Source: Galbula dea (Eukaryota; Chordata; Aves; Piciformes; Galbulidae). Taken from it: a stretch of DNA of 64,000 bases. Positions 24,059 to 35,884 of this stretch are shown here, piece by piece. The translations under genes and the position numbers were made by a program. Below the pieces are notes generated by a model, which saw only the letters and a list, made by a program, of their open reading frames with translations, ran no database searches and was not told where the DNA came from. Position 1 is the first letter of the stretch, and every line of letters begins with the position of its first letter. The stretch covers positions 310,001-374,000 of the forward strand of contig VWZX01009070.1 of assembly GCA_013399015.1 (NCBI GenBank), in the 5' to 3' direction.

Positions 24059-24770
24059 ACCTTTCCCAACGTTCCTTAATATCTGCAATTTTATGTCACT
24101 ATATCACTTCCATAAGTAACAGAATGATGTATATACATGATATGTTCTACTGGATTGTCTGTATTAGCATGATATTTAACAGCATGGACTTCCTCCCACT
24201 GTATCTTTTCATCAGCCCACAAGAGCCACTTTTAAAGGTGACTAGAAATACAGTAATATTAGTTCAAATACTTATATGGTCAAAACTTCCTTACTGCAAG
24301 TGAAACCAGAATGACAGTCAGTGTTAATATCTAGTAAGTTTGAAAGCTATGCAGCAAAAATTGACACCTGACATTTCAGGCTTGGTAAGACATCAGATGA
24401 TCCAATAATCATTAGAAGAAAAATGTGCTTTTTATCACTGACATGGACTTTTCTCTTATTAATCATGTGGGCATGAAAAAATGTGCTATATTTTAGTTAC
24501 CTTTAATAAACATTCCTGAAAGATTTCTTGTGGTTCATGACTAAACTATTGAGCTCTCGATCCTGTTAAGTAACATAATGAAGTAATTTCTCAGCACACG
24601 ACAGCATAACAAGTGTACTTGATTATAAAAGATACATACACATTCTAGGACAATTTTTCACCCATATATTTATCATATAGAGTATGTAGGAGTAGCAGTT
24701 TGGTACTTTCTGCACCACATGTTTGTGTTTATTTTTGCATTGTCAATTTGTACTTAAAAAAACCCCAAAA

Positions 24771-24855
24771 ATCACCACCTGGGCCTGGGTTTGATTCCCA
24801 GTTAATGAAGAATCCTGCTCTGGCAGGGGAGTTGGACTAGCTTATTATCTCTTAT
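24771..24855 (+). mobile_element. Possible tRNA-derived SINE relic with CR1-type tail
   Basis: CTGGG-TTTGATT-CCCAG at 24785-24801 forms a 5-bp stem with a 7-base loop, the geometry of a tRNA T arm, and contains a B-box-like GGTTTGATTCC (24788-24798). About 30 bases later comes GGCAGGGGAGTTGGACTAG, the block that precedes the tail in many CR1 3' ends. A tRNA-like head joined to a CR1 tail is the known plan of CR1-mobilised SINEs in birds. No A box or octamer tail could be recognised, so the call is tentative. Confidence 0.4.
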
Positions 24856-24859
24856 AATA

Positions 24860-27800
24860 TATCATTATACAAGATACTCTTTTGTAATGCAAGCTGAAAT
24901 AGAAGATCTGGTAGATATGAAATTAAAAAGGTAAGTTAAAAACAAGCAAACAAAAAAAAAGAATTTCACAGAACAGAGCTAATTAGTGGAACTCAGAGTC
25001 AGATATTTGTGATACCAAATATTTACACTGGTTCAAAATGCAACTGTGGAAATTAAAGAAGTAATCTAAATCTGAGATAGTCACCTCAATCTCTGTGGTT
25101 TCTTTAATCTGCCCACAGAGTTTCTGTTCCTCTCCATGAACTACTGAGGTTGTATAAGGACACTAGCGCAGATGTAGAGCTGCATGTATAGATTACAGAC
25201 ACCTAAAATTAGGCAGTATGTACTGTAGTAAGATACTGCTTCTTTACTAAGAACTTTAAGTCACTAACATTTGGAAGCAGCTTGTGGATAGCAGGGAAGT
25301 AAACATTTACATATTTACCCTTGCTTAGGTTTCTATATTGACCAATTTGAGAGATGGGATAACATTCTAGACGAATCTTCACTACAGCTGAACATGGTTT
25401 TTTGGTTTTTGGTTTTGGTTCGGTTTTTTTTGAACAAGTGCTCACCTTCTTAGTTTACAATGAAAACTGATCTGGTTGTGAAGAGCAATAGATTTCAGGG
25501 GTATTAGGGAATATAAAACTTATGCATCTGTATACTTCAATCTGAGTGTCTGAAGAGGTTAACATACCAGAATCTTTTTCAGGAATACCATCTCTGTATT
25601 GTATTTGGGCCTCTCCTTTCTGGCTATGCCTCTATTTTAACATTGGAGAGCATACCTAAGCATCATATATCATCTTGCCATAGTTAGTTACATCTCCGTT
25701 ACCTGTAAGAGGATGGTCGAACTCTGAAAATGTCTTTATATAGATTCAATGTATAGTGGTAGGAGACAATGTGCTTGGAAGATAAATCCTGAAGAGAATA
25801 TGAGCCCTTCAAGTATGATGACACTGTGCACACACCTTTGGAAGATACATCAGGAGGAACAGAGGTATCCACTTCAGTATTCTATTTTGACCAGGCTTCA
25901 AAGGTAAAATAATCTATTCTCATTTGCATTAAAGCTCCCACATCATTATGGAAGTCCTTTTATGCATAATAAAATATCCGAGGCCAGTAAAAATTAAGGC
26001 AGTTACCTTAACTTGCATGTAATTTCTATTAGAATATTCGTACTTCAATTTTTCAATTTCTTTTCACGTTCCCCTGATTTATTCCTTTGTACTTATTAAA
26101 GGGATGTCATTGTGAAAGAGGGTGCAAGCGTGGCTTTGGTATCCTGAGTATAAAACCTGTGGCTGGGATTTCTGAGTCTGATCTGTAGTATTCTGCAGAG
26201 ACATAATAGTTCTCACTGGGTTGTGTAAGAGCTGGGATTCTAAAAAAAAAAAATGGCTGTTGTGTATATACTGTTAAATAGCACAGCACAAATTCAATGA
26301 GTTCAATGTGTCGATGCATTGGGGATGTATTTGATGCACTATAAATTCCCAGTGAGTTTGGTTTGCTCAGGCATAGTAACTATGATGTCCTTTTGATGTA
26401 TTTCATGATCTGCAGTACTGACTTACAGTCTTCCAGAATGTTTTACAATTATAGTATGTCCTCTATTTCAGGCTCACTGTTCAAGGAGTTGCATAGCATA
26501 TGCATGAATGACATGGACAAACATTTTTCATTAATTTTTCTAGACAGAAATACCAAAGTTTCATGTACACATTCAAGTGACTTAGATGCAAACACCCGTA
26601 ACATTTGTGGTTTGTGACTGTTTCTGCCCTTCATTTCACCTGTTATGAGATTAGATTACAGTTTAATCTTTTCAGTTCATTCTTTGTTCATTACATGTTC
26701 AATTCCTTTAATTACTATTATGGCAACACATCCATTCTTTTTCTTTTCAGCAGTAATTGGTCTCTATTACATTGTAATTTTTCACCGCCTAAATCCACCT
26801 GTTTTATTAGAATATAGTGAGATTATTTAACATCCTTATACAGGAGCAGATTTAATAACAAGAAAAAACCTCTTCAGTGCTGAAGGCCCAAGTTCAGGAT
26901 TTAGGCATAAAAGTATTACAGCTGGGCACCTCCCTCTCCCACTAAAACAATAAAGCTGTTTCTAAAGTTAAGAAACTGTATAAACGACAGATTGTTGCTA
27001 TGGTAGCAATGTTGTTCTTTCTCATCAAACCTTTCCCTTGTGTGCTAGGTTGCATTTTGTTTGAAATTTCTTCTATTCCTTCTGTAATTTCTTGGCATTA
27101 TGTCATAGTAAAAAAACCCATGAGTATGGTAACGTGTTTTAATCAAGATTTCCAACTGAATGAAATAAGGATGTATGGATATTGTTTGGTAATTATATTA
27201 GCAACTCTATTGACAATGAGAATTTCTACCTGCTTGTTCCTAGTCACATACAATTAGTTCCTCTTCCTAAAGCACTGCCCGTTTATTTGAGTGTTTTAAA
27301 ATTTATGTATATTGTTTAGGAGTCTACCCTCACTGGTTGCTTACTAGGATTAATATCAATCTTCATGAGGGGTAATGACACAACTGCAACAGACCACAAT
27401 TGCCTTGCACAGCTTTGTGCCTTTAAGGTACAAGACAGGATTATAGTTGAAACATACCAGGATATGATTTCTTCCCTTTTAAATGTTGACCACCTTGATC
27501 TTTAACAATTAATGTCAAGGAATCTGAGAAGCCATTTTTATTATGTAGTTTCATTTTAGCTGATCAGCATGGGATAAAATGAACACTTACATTACATAAC
27601 ACCTACATCTAAACAACTCTGAAAGTATCTTAAAGATACATTTCCTCAAATTACTTTTTCTACAATAGATAGATTATTAGTAAACAACATTAAAAAAAAG
27701 TATCAAAGAAATAAAATGACAGTTTTGACAAGTTGACTAGCAAAAGCGAATAACCATAAGCCGTCATCTAAAAAGACTGACCCTATCAAAGGTGTGTTTA

Positions 27801-29590
27801 CCATCCTTATGCTGTCAAAGACAGGAGATTCATGGACCATCATTGTGGTGCTCCCAGTTAAATGAGAAGCTCTAAAGTATCTAAAATGTCACACTGTACT
27901 AGAATAGTTGCTTCTGATTTTTTTTTTGGTTTTTTTGCTATGTTTCTGAATTTGGTGTGAACTGCTTTTAAAATATTGCTTATCTAGATACCCCGATTTC
28001 ATCCAGCATGAAGCTGGATGTTTGAGTCATGCTATACTTTTCAGATGACAGAAAAGGCACTCTTTGCCATTTCTGCCTTCTCAATTATTGTTTTTTTTCT
28101 ACATAAGTATTTTTGTTAGCCCTCTAGAATATATTCTATTTTATGTATGGTCAATGCAGAATGTTTTGTACCTCTGTCATCACTATGGAACCATTAGTGC
28201 AAGCAAGATAGTAGGTTGAACTATAGATTTATAGTTCAAGGAACATAATCAGTTATGAACAAATTTTACATTTGAACATAAAGTAAAAAGGGACTATGTT
28301 TAAAACAGCATTCTTTCAGATTATGACATTTTAGACAAACTACTACATTTTTACCTAGAATGGAAATGCAAAACGCTGAAATATCTTACATTTTGTTGAT
28401 TTCATTGCTATATAAATTGGCAACAATGTTAATTTCCATGTGAATTTTATTTTGTGTTCTGCTGCCTAGTATTTTGGAAAAAAAATTAAAATAAAAAATG
28501 CTATTCCTCAAGTTTGTTGGTTTTGTTGTTTTTACTCCTATTCAAACTAATTTTTTTTAAATAGTTAATGCTTTAACATCATGACAGAATGCATACACAT
28601 TTCCAGAGCCTTTATCAGTTCCTCTGGGCAATGACTCACTCTTGTAGTTCAACTGCAAAGATCCTTAGCATGTTATTGAAGACAACTACTGCCTTTTGAT
28701 AAGGCATTTAAACATACTCAATAATAAAACAAACTATATTTTTTTACTCACTTCTGCATAAGTATTGCAAGCTTCCTGTTAAAATAAGTATTAAAGTATT
28801 ATACCTTCTAAATATCTGAATCACTTCTATCATACATAGTATCACAATATGAGGGACTGATTCGGGAACATTTCACTTTACATAACAAAATGTACTCCCT
28901 TCTGGTATAATTCAACACGGTCATTTACTGTTCCCATTCTAAATATTAGATTTGGTTATATCCTCAGTATGCTTTAGGATAAGGCTCACAGTTTTCAGTT
29001 TTTAATGAGTCTCTTTAATGGGTTTTAAAAGTAAAGTCTTGCAGACTAAGAATTATGGCAATAAGTGAAATGGGAGTTTGGGGGTTTACAAATCTTTTGC
29101 TGGAAAGTGTCTGGCCTTTTGATTTCCTTTTTAGTTTAACTGGCACTTGATTTAATCTCTCAGTGGGAGAGATCAGGTAACGTAAGTAGCAAAACCATCA
29201 CAGTCTTTCCAATTTCTTCTCTGACAACCACATTTCAGAGGGCAAATAGCAAGTGAATGCAATTCTTGAAAGAACCCTTGTATCCACTTATTTTCATGAC
29301 AAGGCCCTGGATATAGCTGTACTACCACCTTGCCTGAAATAGTTTTTGAATGGTAACTGAGAAAGTTTCTGCCTGCTCTCTCCTGATTTCTGGCTCTGCA
29401 GTTAACTCAAATGGAACAAGTTTGCTTGTATTTCTATCTCAGCCTAAGCCACAGACTTCAGGAAATCTAATACAATATAAAATCATATTTTAACTGGAAT
29501 AAAGAGAATAGTTAACAATGACACATTTTAACATCATTGTATGAATCATCATACAATGTTTCTATTGTTCCTTCACCCTCACTGATTCTT
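24860..29590. other. Intergenic, no gene recognised
   Basis: AT-rich DNA with a T/G tract at 25396-25432 and a short inverted repeat CATCCAGC/GCTGGATG at 28000-28020. A 10-bp inverted repeat with a 4-base loop lies at 29535-29558. Open frames are under 90 codons and without domains. Confidence 0.6.
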
Positions 29591-29599
29591 CTACCCTTC

Positions 29600-30000
29600 A
29601 TGCTTCCAGACAGAAGTCATCGCTAGCACATACACTTCTCTGATATCATGGTTCCCTATCTGAAGATAGCCTCCCTCACAAGTGCGTCTTTCCCCTGCTC
29701 ACCCTACCACCCACTGGCTGTCCATGGAGGCCCTGCGTAGGAGATGGAAGGTGCTCCCCTGCCCTGTGACACAAAGGGGAGCTCCCTCCACCCTCAGGGT
29801 CTGTCAGGCTGTTGTGCTTACCTAGGTGGGCAAGAGTCATAAGAGGGCTGGGGAAAGCAACTCCAGACAGCTCCAATCACTCCAGATGATGAAGGTTGAC
29901 CCAGATGCCGGAGAGACACCTATCCTCACTATGTTGGGGCTGTTCTTGTGCCAAAGACCACCAGGGGCTGGAGGCAATATAAAGTAACTACACACATATG
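29600..30000. repeat. Unclassified GC-richer block, possibly an old interspersed repeat
   Basis: Roughly 400 bp distinctly richer in G and C than the flanks, with GGGCTGGGG, CCACCAGGGGCTGG and CTCCCTCCACCCTC stretches, an abrupt change to AT-rich DNA on both sides and a TATAAAG word near 29980. Composition suggests an inserted element such as an LTR fragment. I could not match it to a family. The minus-strand open frame of 66 codons has no recognisable domain. Confidence 0.3.
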
Positions 30001-30480
30001 CAAGGTAGAAGAGGAAAGAATATAGATGAATTTAATACCATAGTGATTTAATTGGGAGCTGCACAAAGAGTGAGCAGCTGAGGTTGGGATCAGCTCTGGG
30101 ACTTGTCAGCTTAAGATTTTTAAACACCTTAGCAGAAAGATAGTATTACTGTTATTTTGGAGAGCGTTACATATGACATGTTGTAATCCCACTTTAGACC
30201 TGCCAAAAGCTTGTCACTTTTTCTATTAATAAATTTCATGAATAACATCCTCCTTATATACAGTGTCTAGGCATGGAATTCAGGCCACTACAACCGTTTA
30301 TATACCTATACTTAAAGAATAACTTTTTTTTCAGCAGGCAGAATGGCTTGCTTTCTGCTTAATTTTCTGGAGGAAAGGGAGGGAAAGCATTTGGAGCCAA
30401 AAGGAAGATAGTGTGTTAATTTTTTAAATGCTCATCTTAGGTTTCTCAAGAAGAAAGGACTGCACAGTTTGTCAATTTAT

Positions 30481-30965
30481 CATAGAATCATAGAATGGCT
30501 CAGATTGGAAGGGACCTTAAAGATCATCTACTTCCAACCCCCCTGCCATGGGCAGGAATGCTACATGCACTAGACCAGGTCATCCAGGGCCACATCCAGC
30601 CTGGCCTTAAACACTGCCAGGGATGGGGCCTCCACAACCTCTCTGGGCAACCTGTTCCAGTGCCTCGCCACCCTTTGGGTAAAGAACCCCCTTCTAATCT
30701 CCAGCCTAAATTTCTCCTCCTTCAGCTTGTAGCCATTCCTCCGTGTCCTGTTGCAATCAGACCAGGAGAAAAGTCTCTCTCCTTCTGCCTTATAATCCCC
30801 TTTCAGGTACTGAAAGGCTGCTATAAGGTCCCCTCTAAGCCTTCTCTTCTCCAGGCTGAACAACCCCAATTCCTTCAGCCTGTCCTCATAGGGGAGGTGA
30901 ATTTCTGACCAAACTGTGGAGTAACTTTCCCTTAGTTCTGCCTTTAAGAAACCACAGGCCAATGG
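30481..30965 (-). mobile_element. CR1 LINE, 5'-truncated copy
   Basis: The plus strand starts with two CATAGAAT octamers (30481-30496), the complement of the CR1 3' tail, followed by the conserved block GGAAGGGACCTTAAAGATCA. Read on the minus strand, it encodes the C-terminal end of the CR1 ORF2 reverse-transcriptase polyprotein (about 130 codons, 30570-30962). Hallmarks are KELGLFSLEKRRLRGDLIAA, RLEIRRGFFTQRV and HWNRLPREVVEAPSL. The frame is intact over this part and ends LDDLV. The catalytic RT core and endonuclease are absent, as in most avian CR1 copies, so it cannot move by itself. A fairly young insertion. Confidence 0.93.
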
Positions 30966-30969
30966 GGTT

Positions 30970-31926
30970 ACATGCTGAAACAGAATTTTCAGAAAACAAC
31001 AGTAATTGTAGCAAATTGCATCATTAGTCTACATTCATAGCATAATATTTGACAATGAAATAATTACTTTTATGTGTGAAGATATAAGTAATGTTATTGA
31101 CTTAATTATGCCAGAACATCCTCAAGAACAGTATTTTACAAAATAATGTAAATCATTTTTCTAAAAAGTCATGTTATAATGACTCCAGAAAATGAGCTTT
31201 GAATGTAATATCTGAGACTACAAAGCTGCAGTTTGCATTAATACTAATAGCTCTCGTGTATGCAGAAAGCCACCAACAGAACATTAAATATTCAAAAGTG
31301 CTACTAAATATTTGAGAGGAAATAAGACATTGGTCCAATGTTTCTTATATGCTTCACTTGTAGATGCAAAACTATAGAATGTGCTCATTTATTTATCTTT
31401 TATTCTTGTTTCATTATATTTTCTTTGTATGGAGAAACAAAATATTTCAAAGTGGACTTACTGCACAGCAGAGTTCTTAAAACTTGTAGACCAGTTCAGC
31501 ACATAGATTTTTATGATTGTATGCTCTATCAAAGTGAAAGACTGAAATGTTTTGAATTAAGATAAGTAAAAGGTAATAAAAACATTTTTTTTTATTTCTA
31601 ATGATCTTTTTGGACATTTTTCTTAAGGAATATAGTAAATTGACAGCCTCATGCGGTTGGTATACAGAACCTGCAAAGCTTCTTGTTACATGACCTTTAT
31701 AGGTTCTTACAGTGATATTTGGAGTGCACTCTTACAACTATAGAAAGAGGTAACAGGCAGAGCTTTACAGACATTGTGTTAACAACAATCTACTAAAGAA
31801 GTATGTTGAATAAAAAATAGAATGTTATTCAGTTTGCTCCTCTTCTCACAAAAAATCTCAAAAATAGACAGTTTGGGAAAAAAAAGGACTTCACTTGAAG
31901 TCCTACATACTTTCTACTGAAACTGA
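30970..31926. other. Intergenic, no gene recognised
   Basis: AT-rich DNA between the CR1 copy and the solo LTR. No repeat or coding signal was seen. Confidence 0.55.
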
Positions 31927-31950
31927 ATTACTGTAATGGTTTTGCCCAGG

Positions 31951-31999
31951 CCACTTCCCTGGTAGCCAGCTTGTAACCAGCTTGAAACCAGGGAAGTGG
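31951..31999 (+). other. 13-bp perfect inverted repeat in the LTR U3 region
   Basis: CCACTTCCCTGGT (31951-31963) and its exact complement ACCAGGGAAGTGG (31987-31999) flank a 23-base loop that itself holds two CCAGCTTG words. It lies about 45-90 bp upstream of the LTR TATA box. Confidence 0.85.
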
Positions 32000-32257
32000 T
32001 CAGAGGTTCCCAGTATTCCAAGCAATTTCATGTGACTAGCAGTATAAATAAGGAGAGCAGAAGCCTGCTCACTCTCTTCCTTCCGGTGGACTCAAGAGAT
32101 GCAGGTTTCTCTGCTATCGGTCCTGCCCGTGTGGGGCAGTGAGGTGTTGTAGGCCTTGGGAGCAGCGGTTCCTGCACTTCGAGAATAATAGTAGTGAGAT
32201 TTATTTTCTTTAACTTACATATCTGTTTTGGTTTCTCCTCTCTGCTTTCTTTATCCC

Positions 32258-32319
32258 TCGTCCCTTCTTCCCTTCCCCTCTCCCTTTCCCCTTCCCCTTC
32301 CCCTTCCCCTTCCCCTCCC
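32258..32319. repeat. CCCCTT microsatellite inside the solo LTR
   Basis: Pyrimidine-rich stretch with at least four tandem CCCCTT units (about 32287-32314) followed by a G run. Likely expanded within the LTR after insertion. Confidence 0.8.
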
Positions 32320-32529
32320 AGGGGGGGATTTTGGGGGGTTCCCTCTACTTTGTATATGGTACTATATAGATATATGTATTAATCTCTAATATAATTTAAT
32401 TATTTTGGACTCTTTAATTGTCCTATAGTTTTTTTCATTACTCTGAGAAGGAAGGGAGGGGGGGAAGAAAGCTTACGCTGTGGGTTTGAGTATTTGGCAG
32501 AAAGACAGGTCCAAACCATCACAATTACT

Positions 32530-33150
32530 ATACAACAAAATCCAAAAAATAAAAATATAAAAATGAAACAAACAAAAACCAGAAGAGAACATCTTTCATC
32601 TCCCTCTACTGCCAAGTAATTCACAAGTGCCCTAAGCTGACAGGGCAAATAACTTTGAAAGATTAAATTATATGTAGGAAAATTATATGTATACTGTCAT
32701 CATTTAAACATAATTTTATTAGTATTAATTTTATATTCAGATAAATGTTATTTTATAAGGAATGAAATTAAATGTTACCTAAATTAATTCCATAATTTAT
32801 ATAGAAATTCAGCATGGAATTAACAAATATAAAGTAGCTGAGAATCTAATTAATGTACATAATATTGTATGAAACCAAAGACAGTAATTATTAATGAATA
32901 TAAAAGAGAAAATAAGACCTAGGAAAAATAGTATAAAAAATGGAGCAGCATAGTTTGAATTAGCAGCACAGCGCATATTCAGAGCAGGTTGATCCCTAGG
33001 CATTGTTCCTCATTGCCCTTCAACCATTACTTTTATCAAAAAGTTTGATAGGTCTGGGAGAAGTGTTAGAGCATTTAGAAGTAGGGTCTTTAGCTGGAAA
33101 AAATGAGAAGTTACTATAAAGTGAATTTTTCTGCTCTGAAGCTTCATTTG
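32530..33150. other. Intergenic, no gene recognised
   Basis: Very AT-rich, with many TAAT/ATTA words. No repeat or coding signal. Confidence 0.55.
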
Positions 33151-33164
33151 TTTTATGTGCAATG

Positions 33165-33255
33165 TTTCGGTAGCAGGGGGCTGCAAATGTGACCGTTGTG
33201 GGAAGAGGTCCTGGCTTCCTTGTGCCAAGGGCAGCTAATTCCACCTCACTTCACA
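33165..33255. repeat. Possible fragment of an avian interspersed repeat
   Basis: The block GGTAGCAGGGGGCTGCAAAT, then GTGGGAAGAGGTCCTGGCTT and CCAAGGGCAGCTAATTCCAC, resembles from memory a GC-rich repeat segment common in bird genomes. It is short and the family is not known to me. Confidence 0.3.
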
Positions 33256-33259
33256 ATGG

Positions 33260-34770
33260 TAACACTGCAGGAGTCAGATATGAGTTCACTCTTCAACACT
33301 CTTTCACAGAAGAAAGAGGAAAAATTGCAGTATTTAAACCTCCAGGATTGTGAGAATGATTTGAATTCATACAATACACACATTAGAAGGAACAGTTTGA
33401 ACTGTCAGTGGGTAAATATTGACTTTTACTCCTGTATATTAATGACTTCAATTAATATGAAAGCAGTCAGAATTCAGAAACATTTTATACATATCAATTC
33501 TCCACTTTTATAGCATTAAAGTAGATTAAATTCATTAAATTCCATGTTAGCTCTTTTTTAAATAAAAAGACTTCCAGACTAGGTCAAAAGGCAAATTATA
33601 CTCTGAACTGCATATGAATAAACACTCATTTGTGATTAAAATTGAAAGTTTTTGACTTACTAACTTGTACGATTTGAACAAGTTACAAAGGTGGTGAACA
33701 CTGCTATTATATTAAGTCCAGCTGATGTTTCACATATCCAAGTCTATTGTTTTCAGTGCTGACAGCTCACACTAGCTCTTATTAATAGAATATTTTTTTA
33801 GAATACTGCTGGACAAAACACAGATAAATAGTTAAATAACAGGCAACTGATAGAAAATACGTTAGAAATAAATATTTACCTGAAAATGTTGAAGTATTTA
33901 CGCATCTGTTACAATGTATTAGAAGTGATAGAAACCCCTCTTTTGAAGCTTAAATATAGATAGCTTTATTCAAGAGCAACTTTAAAAAGAGTAATGAGAA
34001 AAAGGCATCTGAGGATAATAAAAAACTGCAGTTGAATATTAAGCTAAGTGCTTAAAAATTTTTATTTAGACTTCAGATATGAAGAACCATGTCTTTGTAC
34101 TGTTAACCATCAAGAAGCTTCTATGCAGATACTGAAAACAAAAGGCCAGACTCTCAAAAATCACAAGACAAAGCATCTCTTCTTGAGATCTTGTAAGAAT
34201 TTGTAGTATAGAGACTGTTCATTTTTTTAAGTAGGTATGTTTCTATGTTGACTTTCAACAAACACTACAGTTGTCCAAATGAGATTTTATTTTAGACATA
34301 ATCATGTACATGATGATGGTTTAGGAGGTATCTTTCTGTGTTCAGAGAACTGTCTGAATCAAGAGCATTACTGAAAATGTATTTATAATTATTTTCTCTT
34401 TTTGTAACACAACCAGATACTTGCTAGCTCTATGGGACTTGTAACCTAAACACATCAAAGTGCAGGAATGATATTTTCCTACTGATCTGATATTTCTTAC
34501 TGTGACTCCAACCAGGAATTTAGTGGAAGAAAGAAATAAAAGAATTTACTTTTCCTTGGCAGTATCTAGCTACTTGAGCATGTAAGTTTTACAATTAAAT
34601 ATATACAGAGGATAAGATTAAAAAGTGAGAAGTTTAAATGTAGAAATATATTGTTGTAACCATTTCCCACATCATAAGGAGCTTGCTTTTCTTGAAAGAA
34701 AAATTACTTTATAAAATGAAAATAAAACAGCTATGTTATGGGACTTTTGAGCTGTTTATATGACCAAAAA
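33260..34770. other. Intergenic, no gene recognised
   Basis: AT-rich sequence between a possible repeat fragment and an internal CR1 piece. Nothing recognisable; open frames are short. Confidence 0.55.
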
Positions 34771-34773
34771 ACA

Positions 34774-35330
34774 CTGAGTAATGCAGTTGATTCACTACTT
34801 GGAAAGGATACCATCCAGAGGGACCATGACAGGCTTGAAGAGTGGGCCCACACAAACCTCATGAACTTCAACAAAGCCAAGAGTAAGGTCCTGCATCAGT
34901 TTTTGGGCAACCAATGGATTGAAAGCAGCCCTGCTGAGAAGGACTTGGGGGGGTGGGGGGTGGATGAAATCCGGACATGAGGCAGCAATGTGTGCTTGCA
35001 TCCTAGAAAGCCAACTGTATCCAGGGCTGCATCAAAAGAAGCACCACTAAAAGGTCAAGGAAGTAGATTCTTCCCCTCTACTCTGTTCTCATGAGATCCC
35101 ACCTGCAATACTGCATCCAGCTCTGGGGTCCAAAGTACAAGGAAGACTTGAACTCATTGAAGCAGATCCAGAGGAAAGTCACAGAAAAGATCAGCGAGCT
35201 GGAACACCTCTCCTATGACGAAAGTCAAAGAGAGTTGGGGTTGTTCAGCCTGGAAAAGGAAAGGGTCCATGGAGACCTGATTGTGAGCTTCAGTGCTTGA
35301 AGGGGACTTATAAGAAAGACTGAAAAAGTT
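34774..35330 (+). mobile_element. CR1 LINE fragment, internal part of ORF2, lacking its 3' end
   Basis: The plus strand encodes, with breaks, consecutive parts of the CR1 reverse-transcriptase C-terminal half. First comes a segment like DRLEEWAHTNLMNFNKAKSK with ESSPAEKDLG, then a frame-shifted cysteine-rich stretch. Next comes MRSHLQYCIQLWGPKYKEDL with LKQIQRK, and SQRELGLFSLEKERVHGDLI. It stops before the RLDIRKNFFT and WNRLPREVV blocks and has no octamer tail. Several frameshifts and stops mark it as old and inactive. The likely remainder of the same insertion lies at 35885-36060. Confidence 0.85.
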
Positions 35331-35884
35331 GAAGGTAAAAGTAGCAAACAACGGTTAAGAGTTTAATCTCTTCTTCCTTTTTATTTTATTTGTTTAATGA
35401 AGCAGTGAACCATTAGGAAGCATAAAACATATGAGCACATCTTCTGAGCATCTTAACACATTTTGTTCTTTCACTTCTCTGGCAACATGTGTCCCAGTCT
35501 TTTATTCATCCAGACCTGAACCCAAAGAATTTCACTGTAAGACAGGAGAAAATGTCAGTCATGTATAAATATTTAACAGATTTAGGCACTAGTGAATAAG
35601 CTTAATTTCAAAGAGAAGACTGTTCATGGAGTTTGCAGTGTTAATAATCCTCTTTCTTTCTATAAAGTAATTGTACCCTATACACCTGAAGTAATACAGA
35701 TGTTAACAGTATGGAATAAAGAGAATGAATATTCATGGAGAGGGAAGTAAATCAATAACATCCAGTGAACTTATTTTTCAGTTGTGTGATACATCTCAGC
35801 TTTAGAGAAATGAATTATTTCCCTACTGGGTCTGAAAAGGGAAGTTGCTGTGAAATCTTCCAAGAAAAAAGTGAACAGTACTTA
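35331..35884. other. Spacer between two CR1 pieces, unexplained
   Basis: About 550 bp of AT-rich DNA separating an internal CR1 fragment from a CR1 3' end in the same orientation. No inserted element was recognised in it. Confidence 0.5.

Larger units (their letters stand above)
9191..24770. other. Intergenic desert, repeat-poor, no gene recognised
   Basis: About 15.6 kb of AT-rich DNA. I saw no CR1 octamer tail, LTR end or coding exon. It contains low-complexity tracts (14519-14597, 15350-15392, 23970-24058), a 31-bp imperfect tandem at 17552-17612, a 23-bp exact duplication at 23675-23720 and small palindromes at 16701 and 17022. Open frames reach at most 140 codons (23548-23970); that one is hydrophobic, partly made of the T/G tract, and is judged chance. 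Confidence 0.6.
31932..32523 (+). mobile_element. Solo LTR of an endogenous retrovirus (probably ERVL-type)
   Basis: A 592-bp element begins TGTAATGGTTT and ends AAACCATCACA, terminal inverted repeats with one mismatch and the TG...CA ends of LTRs. It is flanked by the same 5 bases, ATTAC, at 31927-31931 and 32524-32528. A 5-bp target duplication is usual for ERVL-type (class III) elements. Inside are a TATA box (TATAAATA, 32043-32050) fixing plus orientation, a strong hairpin upstream of it (31951-31999) and a CCCCTT tandem (about 32258-32319). No internal viral genes flank it, so the provirus was reduced to one LTR by recombination. Intact target duplication and few obvious breaks suggest a moderate age. 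Family name not assigned. Confidence 0.92.

Noticed and set aside
24785..24801. A tRNA gene at the T-arm-like hairpin
   Set aside because: No acceptor, D or anticodon arms could be fitted upstream; a CR1-type tail follows instead.
30495..30908. Plus-strand open frame of 137 codons
   Set aside because: Antisense of the CR1 ORF2 C-terminus at the same place; not a gene.
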